A DNA stretch of 64,000 nt, from the NCBI RefSeq assembly GCF_026151205.1, contig NC_087075.1:7086858-7150857 (forward strand), written 5' to 3'. Position numbers and translations under genes: made by a program. Positions 54,598 to 64,000 of the stretch are shown here, in pieces. Origin of the DNA: Bolinopsis microptera. Its lineage: Eukaryota; Ctenophora; Tentaculata; Lobata; Bolinopsidae. The notes beneath the pieces were generated by a model. That model saw nothing but the letters and a program-made list of their open reading frames with translations, had not been told where the DNA came from and searched no databases. Position 1 is the first letter of the stretch. Every line of letters begins with the position of its first letter.

Positions 54598-55137
54598 TAT
54601 TGTCATAATATTATGGCAATAGCTTTTCTATTTGAGCTGCTTAGTTCACAGAAAAGCAGATATAATGGGCTGCTTTATATTGATATTTTGGAAACAGTTT
54701 GTTTCAGTAACCATTGAGAACCAGTGCTCTTTGGTAACTGCATCTTCAACCTCAGTTTCATTTTGAAACGTCGAGTGACTGGTAAAGTCAAATATTTTGT
54801 TCTATGAACATTTATTCTAGTATTTTGAAGTGTAGTAATTGTTAATATCTTTAATTTTATACTGAATTATTGAGGTTTTATAACATTTTAGCGGGTATAA
54901 TTTGTTATGTGGGTATTTAAAATTAGTCTGTTGGAATTTAAAGTTTTTGATCTTTACTATTTATTGTTAATAAAATGCTCATTGTAGCCAGTTATTTTAA
55001 GATTTTCATCATCATCATCATCATCATGTATCATTGTATCCTAATACATGCATTACATTAGATTGAACATTAAGTCTACCTCGGTATTATTATTATAATT
55101 ATATTATTATAAATTATTATCAACCAATTTCTTGCAG
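54598..55137. other. Gene-free AT-rich stretch
   Basis: No exon is visible. It contains a short cat/tca triplet run near 55005-55025 and ends with the acceptor AATTTCTTGCAG that begins the next gene's first visible exon. Confidence 0.4.
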
Positions 55138-56447
55138 CAACAACTCATGTCTGTAACAAGAGAATACATCAATGATAAGAATATCGAGACACTGTTTGAG
55201 GAGCTAATGAGGCTTGTGATTAGTAACAAGCCTGAAAACCCCATTCACTTCTTGATTCATACTTTGCAGGTTTGAATTTTTGTGTGGTTTTAAAATAACG
55301 GTTATCACAAAGAAAACAATCGATCGTATTATGTTTCATCATGTTTTTAGCAGTGCACCCAGTTGTGTAACAAATGCTAGGTCAGCCTGGCTTCGTTGCG
55401 CAAAAGATGTAACATAGTAATTAGTAACACTGTGTGTATACGTTTATTTTTAGATTGGACTTTAGCATAAGCTTGTTTATCACATTGCCTCCCTTTTTCA
55501 GGATAAAGGAAACTCACTTTTACAAGGAAAAAAGAAAAAAGAGATCTCCTCAGATGGACCAAGAAGACATCGACAAAGTACAAAAAATATATCATGTGAT
55601 GGGCAGGCACTTAACATACGAAAGAGCTTAGAGAGAATTCTTCCAAAGTCTGTTGACCCAAAACCTACGTTACTTTCCGGTAAAGATTGATTATTTTTTC
55701 ACTGCAAGTTTTAAATCTCATGTGTACCGAAATTTGAAGTTGTCGAAACCTGATTTACGGAGACCATTTCCCTAATCCCAAAATCCAAATGTTTTGGATC
55801 ATCCAACCACGTTTTACCGTGGTTGTGACCTATTCCCCCGTAAATCAGTGTTTTACTGTAATAGTGTAATTAGTTCAAATGTAACAAAATCTACAGATGA
55901 ACAACAAATAAAAACCACAAATTACACAGTTAATTTAGAAACATTCTTCATAATAAAAATTGATAAATTAAAAGACATTGAATTATTAAATAAAAGTTTA
56001 TTTTCCGGCTTATTTTCCGGCTTATTTTCCGGCTTATTTTCCGGCTTATTTTCCCAGTCTGCTTCTGTATTTGACTGATATACTAGAAATTCGGTCATGG
56101 ATCTCGTTCAGTTTAGCCTCAGGATTTTTCTGTTTGATCTCTTTTGGTCCACAGGCCCAATTATGAAAATAACAGCCCGTATAACAACGTTTCATTTTCT
56201 ATTCCCAACTCAGTTTACACTAAATGATTATTCAAAGTATTTTGAACACATAATTGTAATAAATAATATTGATATTTAATAAATAGTAAATTAACAGAAA
56301 AATTCCCAGATAAAGAAGAACAGAGAATATCTAGTCTAAATGTGACTCTACCCAATACTTGCAACGAAGAGAAATTGGATGAAAACTGTAGCGACATTGT
56401 TGTGTCCACAGAATATGTTCAAAAAGTGCAAAGCATTTTTACCTTTG
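55138..56447 (+). CDS. Gene with RIIa/Dpy-30-like dimerisation domain, three exons seen, incomplete
   Basis: Exons 55138-55269, 55502-55679 and 56310-56447, with AG/GT borders and consistent phases (0, then one base carried, then one base carried). Exon 1 encodes MSVTREYINDKNIETLFEEL and MRLVISNKPENPIHFLIHTL, the helix-turn-helix pattern of RIIa/Dpy-30-type docking domains (L-F-x-x-L-M...P-x-x-P-I-x-F-L-I). Exon 2 is basic and Ser-rich (GKKKKEISSDGPRRHRQ). Exon 3 reads EEQRISSLNVTLPNTCNE. The domain resembles that of C8orf34-like and cAMP-kinase regulatory proteins, but the identity is uncertain. Upstream exons may exist, and no further exon is found to the right. Confidence 0.55.
55746..55861. 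mobile_element. Short fold-back element with CAGTAAAAC-type ends
   Basis: The left side contains AACCTGATTTACGG and the right side CCGTAAATCAGTGTTTTACTG, an imperfect terminal inverted repeat ending next to TA. This resembles pogo/Tigger-derived MITEs and the element at 10781-10870. It lies in an intron of the RIIa-domain gene. Confidence 0.45.
56004..56052. repeat. 12-bp tandem repeat (cttattttccgg), 4 copies
   Basis: Exact short tandem repeat in an intron of the RIIa-domain gene. No coding role is supported. Confidence 0.85.
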
Positions 56448-57555
56448 GTAAGTTTTCATAAGCTACACGTTATGATATATATATATATATGAGACAAGAG
56501 AAACGCCATCTTCAAATGTGAGAAGGATTAGGAATCCTACTACATTAAATCGATTCCTTCTGTAATGTTCTCAATCTTATCTGTTGTCATTTTACTCACA
56601 CCACGGCATCAACTTTAACATGACTTTCCTCAAAAACCGTGAGAGAAATACAGGGGGCCAAAAGTTGGGGCACATACGTTGGCGTTAATAGCTAAGTCAG
56701 TGAGTGGCTGATTGAGTTAATTTTTTTCTAGAATGACTTGCTATTACCACTCATTTGAGGAATATATCGAATCAAAGAATATTCATGTTAATTTTTTTCG
56801 AATGAAGGTTTATTTTCGCATTTGTTTGATGGATAAATTGTATTGGATCGTGATTGGCCATTCCAATTACATTTGCTCTGAAAAAATGAGAGTTCTAGCT
56901 TCTCAGTTGACCGAGATATGAAGCATAGCGAGTTTATTCATTACGTGTGATTGGGCTGATACTAGATCCACATTATGGGAATCGTGCAGAGAGCCTAATT
57001 ACGATATTAGAACAAGCTATCACAGAGCCTAATATAACGAGATAAACAAATTGCTTGATAACTTCGTCATTTTACATCAGTTTTACGCCATCTTTTTATA
57101 TCATATTCCTGATTTCATGACATATAGCAATATGTTACAACGGAGTCTTTAAACATGTTTAACATGTTCACAAACACGAGTATACGCAAATTAATATTGA
57201 TTGGATATGGACCCTGAAAATTTAATTCTCAAATTTTGGTTTCGGAATCCTCGAATGATTAGTTACAGTATACCATCTGCAAAATTAAGTCTCAAATAAT
57301 TAAAACACGGCGGTGATATAAGACCCAACATATGTGCACTGACTTTTTCAACCGCGCATTAGTCATTGAAAATATTCTTATCGCTACCTTACTCCATGGT
57401 CTTTATCTCGTAATTCATTCGATATCCATGAGAATATTCAACTTAACTGCAGAATTGAAACAACAATCAAATAATATGTCATGGAAATAACAATGGAAAA
57501 AGAATTTGATTTTCATTAAAATTGCACATTGGCCATGATAACGATCCTTTTATGA
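56448..57555. other. Gene-free stretch with a dispersed repeat
   Basis: About 56596-56770 is a diverged copy of the dispersed repeat seen at 5570-5800 and partly at 16720 (accacggcatcaactt). A TA run lies near 56477-56490. No exon is supported; the rest is AT-rich and unremarkable. Confidence 0.45.
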
Positions 57556-58690
57556 ATTAGTGCTGTTTGTGTTACAATAATCGCAGTGCTGTTTGTGTTA
57601 CAATAATCGCAGTGCTGTTTGTGTTACAATAATCGCAGTGGCTGTTTGTGTTACAATAATCGCAGTGCTGTTTGTGTTACAATAATAGCAGTGCTGTTTG
57701 TGTTACGATAATCGCAGTGCTGTTTGTGTTACAATAATCGCAGTGCTGTTTGTGTTACAATAATCGCAGTGGCTGTTTGTGTTACAATAATCGCAGTGCT
57801 GTTTGTGTTACAATAATCGCAGTGCTGTTTGTGTTACAATAATCGCAGTGCTGTTTGTGTTACAATAATCGCAGTGGCTGTTTGTGTTACAATAATCGCA
57901 GTGCTGTTTGTGTTACAATAATCGCAGTGCTGTTTGTGTTACAATAATCGCAGTGCTGTTTGTGTTACAATAATCGCAGTGCTGTTTGTGTTACAATAAT
58001 CGCAGTGGCTGTTTGTGTTACAATAATCGCAGTGCTGTTTGTGTTACAATAATCGCAGTGCTGTTTGTGTTACAACAATCGCAGTGCTGTTTGTGTTACA
58101 ACAATCGCAGTGCTGTTTGTGTTACAATAATCGCAGTGCTGTTTGTGTTACAATAATCTCAGTGCTGTTTGTGTTACAATAATCGCAGTGCTGTTTGTGT
58201 TACAATAATCGCAGTGCTGTTTGTGTTACAATAATCGCAGTGCTGTTTGTGTTACAATAATCGCAGTGCTGTTTGTGTTACAACAATCGCAGTGCTGTTT
58301 GTGTTACAACAATCGCAGTGCTGTTTGTGTTACAATAATCGCAGTGCTGTTTGTGTTACAATAATCTCAGTGCTGTTTGTGTTACAATAATCGCAGTGCT
58401 GTTTGTGTTACAATAATCGCAGTGCTGTTTGTGTTACAATAATCGCAGTGCTGTTTGTGTTACAATAATCGCAGTGCTGTTTGTGTTACAATAATCGCAG
58501 TGCTGTTTGTGTTACAATAATCGCAGTGGCTGTTTGTGTTACAATAATCGCAGTGCTGTTTGTGTTACAATAATTGCAGTGCTGTTTGTGTTACAATAAT
58601 CGCAGTGCTGTTTGTGTTACAATAATAGCAGTGCTGTTTGTGTTACAATAATCGCAGTGCTGTTTGTGTTACAATAATCACAGTGTTTTC
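57556..58690. repeat. 26-bp minisatellite, about 43 copies
   Basis: Unit gcagtgctgtttgtgttaca plus ataatc. A 27-bp variant with an extra g (gtggctg) recurs at roughly regular intervals in the left half, suggesting a higher-order unit of several copies. A block with acaatcg variants near 58060-58150 is repeated near 58260-58370, again pointing to block duplication. No open frame or splice signal links it to a gene. Confidence 0.95.
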
Positions 58691-58972
58691 AGTAGATGAG
58701 TAGATGATCCTTGGTTCAGGTAACTGTTTTGCTTCGAGCTCTTCACTTCTCCCGTTTCTTGCCTGCGTTAGTGCGTTGACCACTCAATTTCTCTTTCCAA
58801 TTTTAAGGAAACTGCTATTTTATATTGATATCATCCGTTTCGGCTGATAAACATTACGTAGTTAATTTGTTCCGAAAAGTAAATTTTATGTGTTATTTAT
58901 TGGCCTGGGTTTACCTGTTAAGCCTTTAAGCGATTCATGTTTGACTGTAGTAAGTAGTTCCACAGCCAACTT
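58691..58972. other. Short unique stretch between array and hairpin
   Basis: Follows the end of the 26-bp array. I see no exon, repeat or motif of note. Confidence 0.3.
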
Positions 58973-59070
58973 AAAGTTTCATTTTTACCAACTGGCAGGG
59001 GACTTCGAACGATGTAATGATACATATCATTATATCGTTCGAAGTCCCCTGCCGGTTGAAATGAAACTTT
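58973..59070. repeat. 98-base near-perfect hairpin
   Basis: The arms pair from AAAGTTTCAT on the left to ATGAAACTTT on the right, through GGCAGGGGACTTCGAACGAT and its complement, with only a few mismatches and a loop of a few bases around 59020. Size and shape would suit a microRNA precursor or a tiny fold-back element. No evidence of expression is available. Confidence 0.75.
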
Positions 59071-59900
59071 AAAAATGAAGCTTAAAAAATGAAACTTTAT
59101 TTACAAATAGAATTACATATTATTTGGTATTATATTATACTGCTCAATGGTCATTTTGATTATAACGGATTATAACGATTGATCTTGAGCGTACCAACTA
59201 CCAATGCAAGCTATAGCACCAGACCCAAAGTAGCAGCTAAGTCGTTGTTGAATTGTAGTGATAAGAGATGAGATAAGAGAGCTCAGTAATCATTGTTAGA
59301 ACTTTAGAACCCTTCTGTGGGTTACTGGATTACAAAGAATACACAATTATAACAAAACAAATATAATAATAAAATTAGAGTAATACAATGAAAACGTGCA
59401 AAACTTGTGTTACTTTGCAATCTCTTGATACTCAAACAATAACTCCAATTAAATCTAGGAATGGATAAGTGAATGATCTGAATGACTCAACTCACTCTAC
59501 TTAATTACAACCTAGCTACTATATAAACATCTCAACACTATAATAAATTAAATGTAAATAAAGTCTTCTTTAGATTAAACTATTAAATTATCTTCTTAGT
59601 ATAAACTACAAGATATCTTACAGAAACTCCTGTTTCGTTAAACTCCTGTTTCGTGTAGGCTTCTCTATATTAGGTGAATACTTGTTGATGAAATGGAACT
59701 AAAACTGGAACTGATAAAATAATCCTGGGGGAAACTACCGTGAGAGAATAGTAAAAGGAAAAGTAAAACCAAGTGAAACTAGAAAAGGGAAAGAGGAAGC
59801 AGGAACTCCTAGACAAACAAACTATACTATTTAAACTATAAACTACTTACCACTCTTTCCGCGTCACAGAACACAGATCGTATCTGTCGACCGGAATCTG
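59071..59900. other. Gene-free AT-rich stretch
   Basis: No supported exon on either strand. Small local duplications occur (aaactcctgtttcgt twice near 59630-59655). Confidence 0.4.
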
Positions 59901-59902
59901 TG

Positions 59903-60500
59903 GAACACTTAAATACTGGACACTCCTCTCTCTTCTGCTAAACCGCTAGAGTCTGGAGTCACTTAAATACTGGACACTCCTCTCTCTTCTGCTAAACCGC
60001 TAGAGTCTGGAGTCACTTAAATACTGGACACTCCTCTCTCTTCTGATAAACCGCTAGAGTCTGGAGTCACTTAAATACTGGACACTCCTCTCTCTTCTGC
60101 TAAACCGCTAGAGTCTGGAGTCACTTAAATACTGGACACTCCTCTCTCTTCTGCTAAACCGCTAGAGTCTGGAGTCACTTAAATACTGGACACTCCTCTC
60201 TCTTCTGCTAAACCGCTAGAGTCTGGAGTCACTTAAATACTGGACACTCCTCTCTCTTCTGCTAAACCGCTAGAGTCTGGAGTCACTTAAATACTGGACA
60301 CTCCTCTCTCTTCTGCTAAACCGCTAGAGTCTGGAGTCACTTAAATACTGGACACTCCTCTCTCTTCTGCTAAACCGCTAGAGTCTGGAGTCACTTAAAT
60401 ACTGGACACTCCTCTCTCTTCTGCTAAACCGCTAGAGTCTGGAGTCACTTAAATACTGGACACTCCTCTCTCTTCTGCTAAACCGCTAGAGTCTGGAGTC
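59903..60500. repeat. 54-bp minisatellite, about 11 copies
   Basis: Unit: agtcacttaaatactggaca, then ctcctctctcttctgctaaa, then ccgctagagtctgg. Copies are almost identical (one has ctgataaacc instead of ctgctaaacc), indicating recent expansion or homogenisation. It lies about 450 bases downstream of the transporter gene's stop codon. No gene is assigned. Confidence 0.95.
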
Positions 60501-60946
60501 GAACCGATCTTCCTTCTCCCCAACACTGTATATACATCACTGGAACTAAACCTTTGCTAAAGGGAAATACAGGGTTAGATAGGTTGAGTACATTCACAAA
60601 CTACAAGGTAACGAACTTAAATAGAATTAAGATTCTAACAATCATCGCGTAATAAAACTACACACATATTACAATGACATTAATATTGTTGTAACTTTTG
60701 ACTTCATTTTCATTGTCCTGCATTTATTTTAGAGTGGGGTTACAATGAAAATGAATAGATTTGGAATCACTAAAATCATATCTTATAATTATGCTAGATG
60801 ATAATTTACCCAAATTAAAATCCATAATTGAAATATAATGTGTTACATACTGTATTATATCTTTTAATATTGATTATCGGATTTAATAGATAGAAATTCT
60901 TCAAAAAAGTTGTCTATGAAACGTTCGGCCGACAAGTTCTCCAAAC

Positions 60947-62784
60947 CTATTTAACCAGGTTACAAAGAAATAGTCCCAACGTTAAAAACACACCGAGTCC
61001 GGAAATCACAGCTATAGTTGGAATTTCACCCTCTTCTGTCAAAGACAGGGCTGATACGACAGTTCCCAAAATTGAAGAAACACTAAGAACAACGTTGTAG
61101 ATCTTGGCAGCCTTTTCTCCGAGGCCGCTGTTGTCCAAATTCCACTTTTCGTAAAGGTAAAACTTGGTAGGGGTATAGAGATTAACATGGCAAGCCTCCC
61201 CTAGTCCAATTAGAACTAATCCTATCACCACTTGGTAGGTGAAGTCAAAGAATTTGAAATCACTTGTTGTCGCTCCGAATGCCATTACTGCACCAATGTG
61301 ATAGAAGAAGTTTCCTATCGCCATAGTGGTTATGAAATTAAACTTTTTAATTCTACCTGCTATAAAGCTCAATGTCAAAGCAGAAATTAATGAGACAATG
61401 CTGAAGATGTGCAGAAGTTTTACGGCTGAATTAAGAGAAATTGTGGTGGAATACAAGATCCTCGCTGGAAGCACATATGTTATGAGATCACATACCGCAT
61501 TATTCAGGAGCAAGACTACATCGGGAAAGTAGAATGCGATTTTTTGTGACCATAGCGAAATTGGTTGAGGACAGATGCTCTTACTTCCATCTGTCGATTC
61601 TTGGGGCTCCTTGTCGGTGGAATTAACTTTTTGTCCACAACTATTCTTCGCCTCTATGTTTGTTAGGAATGGCAGCACTAAAAGAGGGAGGATGTTGAAG
61701 GAGGCTATACCAAAACCAACTAATACCCACCCACCAGCTACAAATAGCTCAGTGCCTAATATTGCTGAGACGATTGCCCCAACTTGTATGAAGCTGCTAA
61801 TTAAGATCATCGCCTTCTTATCTTCCTTAAGATATAAATCTATAACCTCTCCCTGAAATACATTAATGATAACTACATCTGCAATATAGAAAATAAATAC
61901 ATTAAAGTTGGCAATTTTTGAATGCTGTAAATCATATGCTCTGCACTTGGCACAGTTTACAATTTAAATGGTAAAAAAGATAGATGACCGGAGATAAAAT
62001 AATTCCTCACCTGAACTAACACAAGCATGATGCCCATTGAAAACCCCTGAATACCCCTCAGTAATGCTATAGTTCCGAAAATACCTGAAGCACCAGAGTT
62101 CATATCAATGAAAACTTTGATCAAAGCCATCATGGAGGAGCAGATCAGGTTCAAAAGGCTCGCACACAAATATCTTTTGAAAAGGGACGCGTTTCTGATG
62201 GTTTTTGGTAGAAAGTTGTAAATGTATGGGCCAGCAGGCGACGTTATTAGAGCTGCAGAAATGGAAACAGTGCCTGAAAAAAAAACAGTGATACTTGGAC
62301 ATTATTTTACTTCTATCTCGATGCATCTTCCATGGAACTGCAGCTAAAGATAATGCGAACATTTTAATGTCTGGAAAAGCTCGAAAGTTTGTAATTGAAT
62401 ATGTTATCAGAATCTCACTCACCTATTATGGTACTGAAGCCAGATTTTTTGAGGAAGTCTAAATAAAATCCGGAGGGATACAGCCGGGTCATAAATACGA
62501 CGTACATTCCAAGGCAAGCAAAGATCACTATTGTCCTCCGATGGCATATTGTCATTCCTGCAAAGGTTATAATTAAAGGTAGTCTTGGACATTTCGTATT
62601 GTGAATTCTAAGTCACCGTACAGAGTACAGACTATGGAGTATTCTTGCTTTCGTGCTCGTAAAATAACTGAAAATAAATATTTACCCTCCGAACGTTCTT
62701 TGTCATCTGATGACACCGGTTTGTCGTCATCGTTCCCTTCTGAAGTATCACCAAAAGCAGTAATTTCCAACGTCTGGCTAGGGT
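60947..62784 (-). CDS. Major facilitator superfamily transporter (SLC18B1-like), four exons, N-terminus incomplete
   Basis: Exons in transcription order: 62784-62686, 62557-62423, 62273-62011, 61852-60947, all with AG/GT borders and matching phases, giving about 465 residues. The first exon is cytosolic and acidic (DTSEGNDDDKPVSSDDKERS). Membrane segments follow: TIVIFACLGMYVVFMTRLYP, SISAALITSPAGPYIY, LLRGIQGFSMGIMLVLVQ, ISSFIQVGAIVSAILGTELF and WVLVGFGIASFNILPLLVL. A long hydrophilic central loop (NSCGQKVNSTDKEPQES) is followed by the second bundle ending GLGVFLTLGLFLCNLVK. This 6+6 layout, with a conserved segment around residue 140 and a GEVIDLYLKEDKKA loop, is MFS. The SLC18B1-like label is tentative and the substrate unknown. 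The start codon exon was not found. Confidence 0.7.
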
Positions 62785-64000
62785 CTGAAACTATGATTTA
62801 TCGTCAGCCTATCGTGAAAATTCTTGGAATTGCAAAATGCAAATGGATGCACTATTTGCTATTACATTTTTTTAAAGTAATGATTCAACCCTATTTAACC
62901 GGAAAAAGGCAAGTAACGTGAAAATTTTCAATTTTGCTGATCACATTTTGTTTTGTTTTGAGTAGATTCACTTCCAGAATTATCGAAGTCCTGAACGTTC
63001 AAAACAGAATTCGCTATGACCAAGTTTTCGTTTAAAATGTTTCTGTCTGAAAATGACTCCAATGATAAAAATGTTACTCTAATGATAAAATTTAGCCCAT
63101 TCTCCATGAAGCAGCAGTATGTAGGACTCTTGACAGGAGAGGTCACTGGTCACTGGTCACTGGTCACTGGTCACTGGTCACTGGTCACTGGTCACTGGTC
63201 ACTGGTCACTGGTCACTGGTCACTGGTCACTGGTCACTGGTCACTGGTCACTGGTCACTGGTCACTGGTCACTGGTCACTGGTCACTGGACCCAATGACC
63301 ACTCATGCTGTCTACCATTATTTTAAAATATCCATTTTTCCCAGCTATCCGCGGCTCTTCGGGTCTTTATTCAGTGGCCATGGTACATATTTTTGGCTGA
63401 TTTTTCCTGTAAATAAACAACTTTAGGAAAATATGACTGCTGCACTCCTTGAGGAGGAGATAGTCTAAACGCGGTAGTTAGCGCTAGCTATGCGATATTG
63501 TCGAACCTAATAGTTTGCACAATAAATTTAATAGATCTGCAGTGTTGTACTTAGTTTAAAACGTGTTACGGTGTTACCACACATTTTACACATTTTACCA
63601 CACATTTTATAACCAAGTGAAACGTCTATCTAATGGGCTGATTTTTATGGTTTAAACTTAATGGCCAAACAGGAATCAAACTGCAGAGTGCAGCTCTCTA
63701 TCTTGTTTCTGAATTGAATCAAACGTGGGGCTGGGGGCAACATTCAATGTTCCATTAAATTGTTAAATTGGTTAACTTCACCCTAAGTTTGTCCAATAAC
63801 TGTCCGCAGTTATTTTCGTATAAATGTGGCGCGCGGCAACATTTAATTATTGCAAAACAAATAAAGAAGCAGTGAGTGTATTGTTTCAACTAGCTCGATC
63901 GATCGATCTATCTATAGAACAGTAATATTCAGAAACGATATAAACAGTCTACGTCTGGTGATAATGATTTAAATATTGCTATTCTCTGGATCGTGTTTAT
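62785..64000. other. Upstream region of the transporter gene
   Basis: Should hold the first exon or exons and promoter of the MFS gene. A minus-strand stretch near 62960-63146 could contribute an N-terminal exon (NVQDFDNSGS before a GTGAAT donor), but support is weak. It also contains the heptamer array and, near 63895, a gatc/tatc short run. Confidence 0.35.
63143..63289. repeat. 7-bp tandem repeat (ggtcact), about 21 copies
   Basis: Perfect heptamer array, not a telomere repeat. Both strands are open in frame (VTGHWSL on plus) purely because of the repeat period. Confidence 0.95.

Noticed and set aside
59903-60500. Coding repeat protein from the 54-bp array
   Set aside because: No start, domain or splice context; the frame openness follows from the period.
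63143-63289. Heptamer array as an interstitial telomere
   Set aside because: GGTCACT is not a known animal telomere repeat and the array is short.

Overview
This window is metazoan nuclear DNA: AT-rich, with multi-exon genes bounded by GT-AG introns, many retrotransposons and minisatellites, and no bacterial gene organisation. The retroelement mix (CR1-like LINEs whose ORF1 carries PHD and esterase domains, plus Penelope-like elements) fits an invertebrate, and a cnidarian is my best guess. No species can be fixed from the sequence alone.

Layout. 1-1.8 kb is the end of a Penelope-like element. 4.0-26.6 kb (minus strand) is one large gene that I reconstruct exon by exon as a PHRF1 orthologue: RING finger, PHD finger, Lys/Ser/Arg-rich middle and C-terminal SRI-like domain. 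Four of its introns are built largely of tandem repeats whose units contain, or closely resemble, the adjoining splice site: 42 bp (about 58 copies), 78 bp (about 75 copies), 33 bp (11 copies) and 41 bp (about 5 copies). The 78-bp array is also interrupted by a 5'-truncated LINE (14.4-17.8 kb) and by a hAT-like element with an 8-bp target duplication (18.9-20.1 kb). 28.6-34.3 kb (minus) is an apparently intact two-ORF LINE. Its ORF1 carries PHD, AlkB-like 2-oxoglutarate dioxygenase and SGNH esterase domains; its ORF2 carries a zinc finger, an endonuclease and a reverse transcriptase. 36.7-50.5 kb (plus) holds a related element interrupted by two other 5'-truncated LINEs, a nested structure that can be reassembled across the junctions. 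50.7-52.3 kb is a second Penelope-related RT gene with a structured 3' region. 53.9-54.6 kb is LINE debris. 55.1-56.4 kb (plus) has three exons of a gene with an RIIa/Dpy-30-like dimerisation domain. 57.6-60.5 kb has large 26-bp and 54-bp arrays and a long hairpin. 60.9-62.8 kb (minus) is a multi-exon MFS transporter gene.

The host genes (PHRF1, RIIa-domain gene, MFS transporter) show no functional link to one another. What stands out is the way PHRF1 introns have expanded by tandem duplication of their own splice junctions, and the unusual enzyme set (AlkB plus esterase) in the LINE ORF1 proteins.
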